A stretch of 64,000 bases of DNA from Pseudoselenomonas ruminantium (GTDB lineage: Bacteria > Bacillota > Negativicutes > Selenomonadales > Selenomonadaceae). The position numbers were made by a program, and so were the translations under genes. The stretch lies in contig NZ_FOQK01000005.1 in the NCBI RefSeq assembly GCF_900113715.1, positions 29,481 through 93,480 of the forward strand, given 5' to 3'. This document shows, one piece after another, positions 44,089 to 51,904 of the stretch. The number at the start of each line of letters is the position of its first letter. The first letter of the stretch is position 1. The notes below the pieces were generated by a model. It saw only the letters and a program-made list of their open reading frames with translations. It was not told the DNA's origin and made no database searches.

Positions 44089-45786
44089 TCAGGTCTGTGG
44101 TTTCAGATCCTTGAGTACCATCGTCAATGCCAGCTGTTCATCGCCGAAGGAGAGCTGCACCGGCTCATCGTAGCCCATGAAGCAGCTGGTACCGCGCAGG
44201 ATAAGCTCGCCATCCTTGAGCAGGGTTGCCTGCGAATCGTTGTCGAGCCAAATGCCTGCCTTGCCCGGATGGACGCTGAGCCCATCGAGCCCGGGCAGCG
44301 TATCGGGAAGCTGGCACTCATGGAAGAGACGCCGCAGCGGCAGCGCCGTATGCTCCAAGTGACGATACAGATTGAGCACCCGCACGCGGTGATCGCGCCC
44401 CGAGCGGGTGCGGATATCGCGGATGGTAAGCTCTCCGACATAGCGCTCTGCCCAGAAAGGCTGCTGCGCAGGCAGCGGTCTTTGCCGGCGCCGCTGCCGC
44501 CGCGTCTTGAGCTGCACGGCAACGAGCAGACCAATCAGCACCAAGGCTCCGCCCCCGCCGCCGATTGCCAGCAGCCAAGGCACCGAGGAGCCTTCTGCTG
44601 GCTGCTTTTTCTCCGGCACAGCTATCATAAGCGATGCTGGCGTGCAGTCCACATTCCAGCCCCAGGCCGAAAAGACCGGCAGGATGTTCTCCGCGCCCTG
44701 CCAATCCTGCGGCAGCTCCACCCAGATGCTGCCATCACGGACATAGCCCGGATAGTAATCGTTATCGAGCCATACGGCGATTTCTTTGTCCGCCAGCGCC
44801 CGATCATCCAGCAGCGGCTGCCTGTCGCCATCGGCGGTGCGCACACTAAGCTTCAGCCACTGGTCATCCGCTTCGCCAGCCACAAGCTCCGCCTGCAAAT
44901 CCGCCGTCAGCTGCGGATACAGCTCGACCTGCTGGCCAGCCGGCAATCCGGTAAGCGCCATATGCGCCGCAGGATTCTTGATATCCCAGATGGTAAGGGA
45001 CGGGCCATCGTAGACCTGATGTCCCGAATCCTGCCCCACCAGTTTTGCCTGCGTCGCACTGCCATCGCCCTTGCGAACCACCAGCCGCAGATGACGGACC
45101 GCGCTTGCTGGCACCGGCAGCGAAAGGTCGGCCCTGCCACTCGCATCGGCTGTCCGCTCGCTTTTGCCAATCGCCCAGTTCTGAGCCAGCAGCTGGGCCC
45201 CGACAGCTGGCACAGCTGCCATATCCGGCGCCGTCGCATAAGTAATATCACTCGCGTAGATGTTGGCCTGCGGCGTTGTCTGACTGCCGCCAAGCGCCAG
45301 CACATAAACCCGGATGCCGCGCTCACGGCAGGCAGCCATCGCCTCTTGAAAGGCCTTTACCGATGCGACGGTCTCTTCGCTCGTCGGCAGCATGATTTCG
45401 CCATCCGTGACAATCACGATGCTGCGCGCAGACGCGCCATCGGCGGCAAAGGCTGTGACCGCCTGCTGCATGGCCGCGCCTGTATTGGTATAGCCGCCGT
45501 ACTGCATCCCCTGCAAAGCCGGCGCCGGCAAGCGGCTGAGCCCTGCCAGCGGCTGCAATAGACTCACCTGATCGCTATACGCATATATCCCGACCGCCCA
45601 ATTGGTTGGCAGCATTGCACACATCTCCAGCGCCGTCTCCGGCATCAGCCGCAAGGGATCTGCTGCCACCATCGACTGGCTGGCGTCCAGCAGGAAAACA
45701 ACTTCCTGCCGCTGCAGCTGCTGGGGCAGGCCCACCTGCCCGGCTGCCTCTCCCCGGCACCCGAGCATCAGCAGGCCTGCCGTCAA
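44089..45786 (-). CDS. VWA domain envelope protein, first gene of the injection operon
   Basis: A VWA domain occupies about residues 25-195, with the MIDAS motif DASQS and the later Thr and Asp (GGYTNTGAAM, IVIVTDGEI). Further beta domains follow, then a membrane helix near 420-440 (WLLAIGGGGGALVLIGLLVA), an Arg-rich stretch and a cytosolic FHA-like domain (VRVLNLYRHLEHTALPLRRL, AGIWLDNDSQATLLKDGELI). The N-terminus has a lipobox-like LLMLGC. The given start is TTG 45786. An ATG with a good ribosome site at 45817 is out of frame by one T in a T5 run; corrected, it would read MERFGRIAAVLTAGLLMLGC, a typical lipoprotein signal. Confidence 0.75.
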   Translation of the reverse strand: MTAGLLMLGCRGEAAGQVGLPQQLQRQEVVFLLDASQSMVAADPLRLMPETALEMCAMLPTNWAVGIYAYSDQVSLLQPLAGLSRLPAPALQGMQYGGYTNTGAAMQQAVTAFAADGASARSIVIVTDGEIMLPTSEETVASVKAFQEAMAACRERGIRVYVLALGGSQTTPQANIYASDITYATAPDMAAVPAVGAQLLAQNWAIGKSERTADASGRADLSLPVPASAVRHLRLVVRKGDGSATQAKLVGQDSGHQVYDGPSLTIWDIKNPAAHMALTGLPAGQQVELYPQLTADLQAELVAGEADDQWLKLSVRTADGDRQPLLDDRALADKEIAVWLDNDYYPGYVRDGSIWVELPQDWQGAENILPVFSAWGWNVDCTPASLMIAVPEKKQPAEGSSVPWLLAIGGGGGALVLIGLLVAVQLKTRRQRRRQRPLPAQQPFWAERYVGELTIRDIRTRSGRDHRVRVLNLYRHLEHTALPLRRLFHECQLPDTLPGLDGLSVHPGKAGIWLDNDSQATLLKDGELILRGTSCFMGYDEPVQLSFGDEQLALTMVLKDLKPQT

Positions 45787-45817
45787 AACAGCCGCTATCC
45801 GTCCAAAAACGTTCCAT

Positions 45818-46093
45818 TGAATCCTTTTCGTTGTTCCTCCTCCTCACAATCATCCACATCATTCCCAGGCTTTAATCTCGCTTTCAAATTCTAAACTTCC
45901 CACCATCCTTCCCGCCGATTTCCAGCCACCTTTAATGGTTTTGTTACCTTTTCTTTATCCTATGATTTATCCTATCTATTATGTGCACGTTTAGCATGGT
46001 ACTATAGAACAATTAAACTCACTTAAATGTTTTTTTACGATTAGATAAAAATTATTCTCATTTGTTTTTTAGAATCATCGAAGAAACTTCCAA
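45818..46093. promoter_or_regulatory. Upstream region of the injection operon, with Fur-box-like site
   Basis: About 275 AT-rich bases lie between the queA terminator and the VWA gene, and the injection operon promoter must lie here. TATAGT near 46004 is a possible -10, but I cannot fix the -35. At 46044-46062 the plus strand reads GATAAAAATTATTCTCATT, which resembles a Fur box; this is a weak match. AGGAGG at about 45833-45838 fits the VWA ribosome site. No small gene is visible. Confidence 0.4.
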
Positions 46094-46126
46094 TAAAAAA
46101 AAGCCCCCGGCATAAAGCCGGAGACT
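46094..46126 (-). terminator. Rho-independent terminator after queA
   Basis: On the minus strand AGTCTCCGGC and GCCGGGGGCT pair over 10 bp (with G-U pairs), followed by eight T's. It lies 16 bases after the queA stop, ends the ruvA-ruvB-queH-spoIID-queA operon and insulates the injection operon downstream. Confidence 0.9.
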
Positions 46127-46141
46127 TATCAAGTAGCGGAA

Positions 46142-47245
46142 TCACGCTTCCACAGTATTCTGTTGATGGCTGGCTTCAAGCTCGAAGAGCTCTTTGTCTC
46201 TTTCGTCTTTTGGCTGCTGTACCCGCAGGAACATGGCATCGCCAAAGCTGAAGAACCGGTATTTCATCTCCACAGCCTTCTTATAGGCATCAAGAATGAA
46301 ATTGCGGCCGCCGAAGGCACTGATCAGCATGATCAGCGTCGATTTCGGCAGATGGAAATTCGTCACGATACCATCGATGATCTTGAAATCATAGCCCGGA
46401 TAGATGAAAATCTGGGTCCAGCCGCTCTTGCCGCTGATTTCATTCTTGCCGTCCGCCGCCGATTCCAGCGTACGGATGCTCGTCGTGCCGACCGCGATGA
46501 CGCGATGGCCGGCTTTTTTTGTATCCATGATGAGCTTAGCCGTCTCATCCGAGATGCGATAGAACTCCTTATGCATATCATGCTTCTGGATGTCCTCGCA
46601 GTTTACCGGACGGAACGTACCAAGGCCCACATGCAGCGTGACAAAGCCGAGATTTACGCCCATATCCTTGAGCTCCTGCATCTGCTCCTTGGTGAAGTGC
46701 AGGCCAGCCGTCGGCGCAGCGGCCGAACCTTCCTCACGGTTGTAGACCGTCTGATAGCGCTCCTTATCCTCGAGTTTCTCATGGATATATGGCGGCAGCG
46801 GCGTCTCGCCGAGACGGTCGAGGATTTCCTCGAATACGCCCTCGAATTTGAATTCGACGATGCGGCCGCCAAAATCCGTATGATCCGTAACGGTGCACGA
46901 AAGCTCGTCACTGAAATTGATGACATTGCCCGGCTTGGCCTTTTTGCCCGGCTTTACCAGCGTCTCCCAATGCGTAGCATCGAGACGGCGCAACAGGAAT
47001 ACCTCGACCTTGCCGCCCGTCTGGTCACGATGCCCGATCAAACGAGCTGGCATAACACGCGTATCATTGAAAATCAGTGTATCACCCGGCTCCAGATATT
47101 CCTTGAGGTCATAAAAATGACGATGCTCGATGGTCTTCTCCACGGGGTCGAGCACCATCAGCCGTGATGCGTTGCGCGGCTCGATAGGAACCTGTGCAAT
47201 GCGCTCTTCCGGCAGTTCATAATCAAAATCGGATAATAATAACAT
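46142..47245 (-). CDS. queA: S-adenosylmethionine:tRNA ribosyltransferase-isomerase
   Basis: QueA transfers and isomerises the ribosyl group of SAM to 7-aminomethyl-7-deazaguanine in tRNA, making epoxyqueuosine. The start at 47245 ([20 protein letters not shown]) has AAGGA upstream. Family landmarks are [61 protein letters not shown] and [19 protein letters not shown] ISAFGGRNF near the end. The length of 367 is in the normal range. It is the last gene of the operon; queH two genes upstream carries out the next step of the same pathway. Confidence 0.97.
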   Translation of the reverse strand: MLLLSDFDYELPEERIAQVPIEPRNASRLMVLDPVEKTIEHRHFYDLKEYLEPGDTLIFNDTRVMPARLIGHRDQTGGKVEVFLLRRLDATHWETLVKPGKKAKPGNVINFSDELSCTVTDHTDFGGRIVEFKFEGVFEEILDRLGETPLPPYIHEKLEDKERYQTVYNREEGSAAAPTAGLHFTKEQMQELKDMGVNLGFVTLHVGLGTFRPVNCEDIQKHDMHKEFYRISDETAKLIMDTKKAGHRVIAVGTTSIRTLESAADGKNEISGKSGWTQIFIYPGYDFKIIDGIVTNFHLPKSTLIMLISAFGGRNFILDAYKKAVEMKYRFFSFGDAMFLRVQQPKDERDKELFELEASHQQNTVEA

Positions 47246-47264
47246 GTTTTCGTCCTTCAATCTA

Positions 47265-48437
47265 TCAATATAGTTTCTTCAGCGTCGTCCCCGCATAATA
47301 ATTGCTAAGGATTTCCGTATATTTATAGCCTTTTTCCTCGGCATACGCCTTGGCTCCCCACTGCGAGAGCCCCAGTCCATGACCCCAGCCATAGCCGCGG
47401 ATAAAGACCACACCGGCGCGCAGCGAGATGTCAAACATCGTGCTCTTGAGGCCCAGCCAGCTGCGCAGATCGTTGCCACTGACAAGCGCCGTGCCCTGCT
47501 TGCCCGTAAAGCGTACCTGCTGGGCGCGGCCCGAAGCTGTACGTCCCTTGACGCGCTTGCCTGGCTGCAAATCGGCAAGCTCCACCTTCTTTAGCGCACC
47601 GACATTCTTGCCATGGCTGGCAAGCACAGAGGCAAGATTTGCCGCCGTGATATTCTTCTCCCACGGATACGTCTTGGTATGCACTTCCTTGGCCGCCCGC
47701 AGATACGGAATCCGGCTGCCCCAGACATCCTCGCTGTTCTCGGTCATGCCGCCTGAATCCGTATGGAACAGAGCATCGATCAGCTTGCCCCGGTACGTCA
47801 GCACCTCACCGGCCGTGGCCTTGATGGCCCGGTCAGCGCCAGCCTTTTCAGCGGCAACACCGCTGTACTGCTGGCAATGCGTCGTCGCACAAAGGTCATA
47901 GCCCTCACTGGCATGACGCTTGCGGCTGCTCAAGGCAAAAGTGCGCGCGGCCACTGCCTGTGCCTTGACCGCCTCGGTATTCCACTCAGGCGGCATCTCC
48001 TCAGGCACCACGCCGCGCAGATATTCCTCAACCGTCACATGGTTGACCACGGTAAAGCCCGCACCCTTCGGCTGCAGCTGCACCGCCCCGCGATAGGCAC
48101 GGCCATTGATGCGCGTGACCTGCTGCGCCAGCTGGCGTTCATCAGCCACGATGCACTCGATAGCCTCCTGGCCTGCCTTGAGCTTTTTGCCATCTACCGC
48201 AAAACTGCCATCACGATAGGCAATCGTCAGCGGCTTATCGGCACTGCCCTTATAGAGCACCTTATGATCTTTGACCGTGCGAATCACAAAAGCCTTATCC
48301 ACACTGACCTTGACCGCCGTCTGCCCCGTTTGCAGACCGATAAGCAAATCGGGCTGCCAGGCGGCCTCGGCAGCAAGCGGCCAAAATAACAGGGCCGCCG
48401 CAAAGACTGCTCCGAGAATCTTCCCACACTTATTCAT
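47265..48437 (-). CDS. SpoIID/LytB-domain protein, 390 aa
   Basis: The ATG at 48437 overlaps the queH stop and starts a signal peptide ([24 protein letters not shown]). The SpoIID domain covers residues about 120-370, with [49 protein letters not shown] and the ending [20 protein letters not shown]. Such proteins cleave or stimulate cleavage of peptidoglycan glycan strands (SpoIID) or enhance amidases (LytB). In a non-sporulating or sporulating Negativicute the exact role is open. It is exported to the envelope. Confidence 0.88.
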   Translation of the reverse strand: MNKCGKILGAVFAAALLFWPLAAEAAWQPDLLIGLQTGQTAVKVSVDKAFVIRTVKDHKVLYKGSADKPLTIAYRDGSFAVDGKKLKAGQEAIECIVADERQLAQQVTRINGRAYRGAVQLQPKGAGFTVVNHVTVEEYLRGVVPEEMPPEWNTEAVKAQAVAARTFALSSRKRHASEGYDLCATTHCQQYSGVAAEKAGADRAIKATAGEVLTYRGKLIDALFHTDSGGMTENSEDVWGSRIPYLRAAKEVHTKTYPWEKNITAANLASVLASHGKNVGALKKVELADLQPGKRVKGRTASGRAQQVRFTGKQGTALVSGNDLRSWLGLKSTMFDISLRAGVVFIRGYGWGHGLGLSQWGAKAYAEEKGYKYTEILSNYYAGTTLKKLY

Positions 48438-49059
48438 GGCCTGCCTCCTTCGCCGCCGCAGCCTCAGCCGCCAGTCTGGCCCGCTTCTTTGCCTTGTTCT
48501 CCTTGCGCCGCTGCTTGCGGATGGCTTTGCTGTAGCGCTCCTCTTCACTAAAGATGCAGCCGCAGTATGGCTGACGGTAAAGCTCCAGCTCATGGCTGAT
48601 GTCGATGCCCTCCTGCCAGCCGGGACGGAAATCCTCGTAGTAGAACTGCACGCCATACTGCGCGGCAAACTTTTCGGCCGTACGCTTCATCAAATCGTGC
48701 TGCTGGTAGATGCTATAGAAAAGCGTCGACGTGAAGGCATCAAAGCCATTTGCTGCCGCAAAGCGCGCCGCCTCCTCGAGCCGCCAGGTATAGCACATCG
48801 TGCAGCGGCCATTGGGCAGCGCCTCTGCTGGCAGTGCCTTTTTCAAGAAGTCACGCAGACGATAGTTCTCATCGGCATAAAATTCCATCTTGACCTTTTC
48901 GGCAAATTCCTTCGCTGTCTTGAGCCGCCTGTCCCACTCGGTATACGGATGGATATTTGGATTGAAGAAATATCCCACCGGCTCGATGCCATCTGCGCGC
49001 AATTTCTTGACCGGATAGCACGCACACGGCCCACAGCACATATGTAAAAGCAGTTTCAT
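48430..49059 (-). CDS. queH: Epoxyqueuosine reductase QueH
   Basis: QueH (DUF208) reduces epoxyqueuosine to queuosine in tRNA using metal and iron-sulfur centres. The conserved cysteines are present: LLHMCCGPCACYPV at the N-terminus, GRCTMCYTWRLEEAA at about residue 85 and PYCGCIFSEEERY at about 165. The C-terminal Lys/Ala-rich tail is longer than usual. Co-occurrence with queA in the operon supports the call. The ribosome site GGGAGAGAA lies next to the ATG at 49059. Confidence 0.93.
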   Translation of the reverse strand: MKLLLHMCCGPCACYPVKKLRADGIEPVGYFFNPNIHPYTEWDRRLKTAKEFAEKVKMEFYADENYRLRDFLKKALPAEALPNGRCTMCYTWRLEEAARFAAANGFDAFTSTLFYSIYQQHDLMKRTAEKFAAQYGVQFYYEDFRPGWQEGIDISHELELYRQPYCGCIFSEEERYSKAIRKQRRKENKAKKRARLAAEAAAAKEAGHE

Positions 49060-49071
49060 CGTTTCTCTCCC

Positions 49072-50100
49072 TTATTCCGGATAGGCTATGCCCATATGCT
49101 CATAGCCAGCCCGCGTGACCACGCGGCCCCGCGGCGTACGGTTGACAAAGCCGAGCTGGATAAGGAACGGCTCATAGACATCCTCGATCGTATCCGTGCT
49201 CTCGCTGATAGCCGCCGCCAGCGTATCAAGCCCCACCGGGCCGCCGCCAAACTTCTTGATCATCGTCGACAGCATGCGCCGGTCCGTATGGTCAAGGCCA
49301 GCCTTATCGACCTCGAGCAAGGACAGAGCCTTATCCGCCAGCTCATCGGTGATGACATCCTGCCCCTCGTACTGCGCCACATCGCGCACGCGTTTCAGCA
49401 GGCGGTTGGCGATACGCGGCGTCCCCCGCGAACGGCGCGCAATCTCCAAGGCACCGCGATCCTCGATGGGAATTTCCAGGATTTCAGCCGCCCGCTTGAT
49501 GATGTTCACCAAAGCCTCAGGCGTGTAATACTCCAGCCGCGAAATAATGCCAAAGCGGTCACGCAGCGGTGCCGCCAGTGACCCCGCCTTCGTCGTCGCG
49601 CCAATCAGCGTAAAGGGCGCGATATCCAGACGAATCGAGCGGGCGCTAGGCCCTTTGCCGATGATGATATCGAGCGCAAAGTCCTCCATCGCCGAGTAAA
49701 GAACCTCCTCGACACTGCGCGACAAGCGGTGGATCTCATCGATAAAGAGCACATCGTGCTCCTGCAGATTCGTCAAAAGCGCCGCCAAATCTCCCTGCCG
49801 CTCGATAGCCGGCCCCGAAGTCTGGCGGAAATTCACGCCCATCTCATTGGCAATGATGCCCGCCAGCGTCGTCTTGCCAAGGCCCGGCGGCCCGTATAAC
49901 AGCACATGGTCGAGCGCATCGCCGCGGTTCATCGCCGCCTTGATGAAGATATCGAGGTTCTTCTTGGCCTTGTCCTGGCCGATATACTCACTTAACTTGC
50001 GCGGGCGGAGACTGTACTGCCAATCATCAGCGCGCTGTTCGTCCATCGCCACGATGCGGCCATCGTCAATATCCATATCGTAAAAATCTTCTTCTGCCAA
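49072..50100 (-). CDS. ruvB: Holliday junction branch migration ATPase RuvB
   Basis: RuvB is the hexameric AAA+ motor that, with RuvA, drives branch migration. Seen are [20 protein letters not shown], Walker [13 protein letters not shown], Walker [16 protein letters not shown], sensor [19 protein letters not shown], the arginine-finger stretch [17 protein letters not shown] and the winged-helix end [16 protein letters not shown]. The length of 342 is standard. It follows ruvA by 14 bases in the same operon. Confidence 0.98.
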   Translation of the reverse strand: MAEEDFYDMDIDDGRIVAMDEQRADDWQYSLRPRKLSEYIGQDKAKKNLDIFIKAAMNRGDALDHVLLYGPPGLGKTTLAGIIANEMGVNFRQTSGPAIERQGDLAALLTNLQEHDVLFIDEIHRLSRSVEEVLYSAMEDFALDIIIGKGPSARSIRLDIAPFTLIGATTKAGSLAAPLRDRFGIISRLEYYTPEALVNIIKRAAEILEIPIEDRGALEIARRSRGTPRIANRLLKRVRDVAQYEGQDVITDELADKALSLLEVDKAGLDHTDRRMLSTMIKKFGGGPVGLDTLAAAISESTDTIEDVYEPFLIQLGFVNRTPRGRVVTRAGYEHMGIAYPE

Positions 50101-50114
50101 GCCTCAGCCCCCCT

Positions 50115-50714
50115 TTAAAATTTATTCAGCTGCTTGAGTGCCAGTTTGATGATTTCCTCCGTCGTCTTGCACTTCGAGGCCTGCTTGAGCACTGGTGCGA
50201 TCTCCGCCTGGCTATAGCCCAGCGCCATAAGTGCCGCCTGCGCCTCACTGATGATATCATCGCCCACAGCGCCTTCCATATCCAGCGTCAAGACTTCCTC
50301 CACATCGCTGGTGGCAAAGCCTACTTTGTCCTTGAGCTCCAAAATCAAGCGCTCCGCCGACTTCTTACCAATACCCGGCAGTTTCGTCAGCACCGTAGCC
50401 TGCTTATTCTGGATTGCCTTGCAAAGGCCATCCACTGTAATCGACGACAAAATCCCCAGCGCCACCTTCGGACCAATGCCCGACACGCCAATCAGCAGCT
50501 GGAAAATATCGTACTCATCCTCACTGGCAAACCCATAAAGCGTAATGCCATCCTGATAGACATTCATATAGGTAAAGAGCTGCGTCTCTTCCTTCAATCG
50601 CAGCTTATTCCGCGTAGACCCGGCCACAAAGACCCGATACCCCACGCCATTCACATCGAGCAGACAGTAGTCAGCCTTGAGCGCCGCCACCTGCCCCCGC
50701 AAAAATCCAATCAT
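50115..50714 (-). CDS. ruvA: Holliday junction-binding protein RuvA
   Basis: RuvA binds four-way junctions and loads RuvB. I chose ATG 50714 (MIGFLRGQVAALKADYCLLD), the usual family start, over an upstream GTG. The OB-fold N-terminus and helix-hairpin-helix elements (GVSGIGPKVALGILS, LTKLPGIGKKSAERLILELK) are clear, and the C-terminal RuvB-contact domain ends in LALKQLNKF. ruvC normally sits just upstream, but here it lies 11 kb away beyond the CRISPR-Cas locus. Confidence 0.97.
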   Translation of the reverse strand: MIGFLRGQVAALKADYCLLDVNGVGYRVFVAGSTRNKLRLKEETQLFTYMNVYQDGITLYGFASEDEYDIFQLLIGVSGIGPKVALGILSSITVDGLCKAIQNKQATVLTKLPGIGKKSAERLILELKDKVGFATSDVEEVLTLDMEGAVGDDIISEAQAALMALGYSQAEIAPVLKQASKCKTTEEIIKLALKQLNKF

Positions 50715-50852
50715 CGAAAGGTTCACTCCAATAAAAGAAAACTTGTAACCTTATTAGTATAGCATAATTGAGTATTCTCCTACAACTCGGTGCTAGATGA
50801 TACACATTTTACCACAAAAAGTTCCCCACCTACTGACACGATTGACATAATC

Positions 50853-50876
50853 AAAAAACCCGACCATCCGGCCGGG
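50853..50876 (-). terminator. Terminator of the small toxin transcript
   Basis: CCCGGCC-GGAT-GGTCGGG followed by TTTTTT on the minus strand, 44 bases after the stop of the 28-aa toxin candidate. A seven-pair GC-rich stem with six T's is a standard intrinsic terminator. Confidence 0.85.
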
Positions 50877-50920
50877 CCTTCGCTCTGGTAGCTATTCAGA
50901 GCATTCGTGCTGTTGCTGCG

Positions 50921-51007
50921 TCACTGCCGATCCAGCCACTTGCAGATGTAGTAGCTGATTACACCTGCTACAACCGACAGAAAAAGGTAATAAATATCAT
51001 CGAACAA
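50921..51007 (-). CDS. Small hydrophobic type I toxin candidate, 28 aa
   Basis: From TTG 51007 (GGAGG eight bases upstream) the frame encodes a 28-residue peptide: FDDIYYLFLSVVAGVISYY followed by ICKWLDRQ. One membrane helix with a charged WLDRQ end is the shape of Fst/Ldr-type toxins. A promoter with TTGATA (51082-51087), 17-base spacing and TAAAAT (51059-51064) reads leftwards into it. A plus-strand RNA starting nearby carries a sequence complementary to its translation start. Membrane damage on overexpression would be the expected effect; this is inference. Confidence 0.6.
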   Translation of the reverse strand: MFDDIYYLFLSVVAGVISYYICKWLDRQ

Positions 51008-51106
51008 CGAGCTCACCTCCCTTCACTACGGTAAGGGATATGATCCGCAGCATGCTTTATTTTATATTATCGTTGCTAAATTATCAAGATATGATATAAT
51101 GGTTGT

Positions 51107-51172
51107 AGCTAAAGGTAATAAATATCGAGCAATGAGCGAAGCCCCTTGGAGTAGCTACCAAGGGGCTTTTCT
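51107..51172 (+). ncRNA. Candidate antitoxin RNA
   Basis: TTGCTA (51073-51078), 16 bases, and a perfect TATAAT (51095-51100) predict a start near 51107. A terminator hairpin AGCCCCTTGG/CCAAGGGGCT with TTTTCTT ends it near 51172. The segment 51114-51136 (GGTAATAAATATCGAGCAAT, then GAGC) is a near copy of 50986-51012 in the same direction, so the RNA is antisense in trans to the ribosome-binding and start region of the toxin mRNA, apart from a three-base bulge. Its promoter overlaps the divergent toxin promoter. Confidence 0.6.
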
Positions 51173-51355
51173 TATACCTATGGACGGTCAACGCATGTCA
51201 TCGTGTGCGCTGGCCGCTTTTTCTTTGCTGGAATATATAGCAATGGAGTGATTACATCCAACCATCCGGATACTCCCCGCAATGACTGCGAAAGCACATA
51301 TTCCCATCTCCCTATATAATGCTCTTTGTCTCTTTTAGAGCATAGGTATTTGTCC

Positions 51356-51811
51356 AGTTCATCCCCACATGCGTGGGGCATACCCGCGTCCACGTCGTCA
51401 CACACACCGCGCATCCGGTTCATCCCCACATGCGTGGGGTATACGCCCATTGCGACTGATGCCGATTACCTCGGTGCGGTTCATCCCCACATGCGTGGGG
51501 TATACGTCCGGGATAGCGCCACCATCTGCGAGCCACTCGGTTCATCCCCACATGCGTGGGGTATACTGCTGCTACAACACGAGGGTCAATCTTAAACTCG
51601 GTTCATCCCCACATGCGTGGGGTATACACCTGTTCGGCGTCATAGAGGGCGAGACGGGGCGGTTCATCCCCACATGCGTGGGGTATACAAGTTCGTCAGC
51701 TACGATGACGATGACGCAGAACGGTTCATCCCCACATGCGTGGGGTATACACCTGTTCGGCGTCATAGAGGGCGAGACGGGGCGGTTCATCCCCACCTAC
51801 GTGGGGCATAC
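51356..51811 (-). CRISPR. Type I-E CRISPR array 1, 8 repeats and 7 spacers
   Basis: The 28-base repeat reads in crRNA orientation GTATACCCCACGCATGTG followed by GGGATGAACC, with the CCCCAC/GTGGGG stem used by Cas6e. Repeats start (plus strand) at 51356, 51417, 51478, 51539, 51600, 51661, 51723 and 51784; spacers are 33 bases, one 34. Spacer 51628-51660 is identical to spacer 51751-51783. The repeat at 51784 has a changed loop (GTAG for GCAT) and CATAC end; the one at 51356 is also variant. The leader is on the right (51812-51904), so transcription runs leftwards, in cas direction. Confidence 0.97.
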
Positions 51812-51904
51812 ACTAGAAGAAATGGCTTGATTACGCCATTCTTCGGCAAAAACTTACCGCTATGTGTCTGACTCAATCTTATTATTTTGCACGGCTAATG
51901 TCAA
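51812..51904 (-). promoter_or_regulatory. Leader and promoter of array 1
   Basis: A perfect -35 TTGACA (51899-51904, overlapping the cas3 stop codon), 17 bases and TAAGAT (51876-51881) read into the array. The following AGACACATAGC and the AATGGC..AAGCCATT inverted repeat are shared with the leader of array 2, which identifies this side as the leader end of both arrays. Confidence 0.8.

Noticed and set aside
46044..46062. Fur box as firm regulator of the injection operon
   Set aside because: Only a partial match in very AT-rich DNA and the promoter position is not fixed; mentioned in the region entry with low confidence.
51178..51450. Minus-strand frame of 90 codons between the antitoxin RNA and array 1
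   Set aside because: Its first half is repeat and spacer sequence; the rest has no ribosome site or recognisable motif.
51326..51871. Several plus- and minus-strand frames over array 1 and 2 with repeating HPHMRGVY or PTHVGMNR words
   Set aside because: They are translations of CRISPR repeats and spacers.
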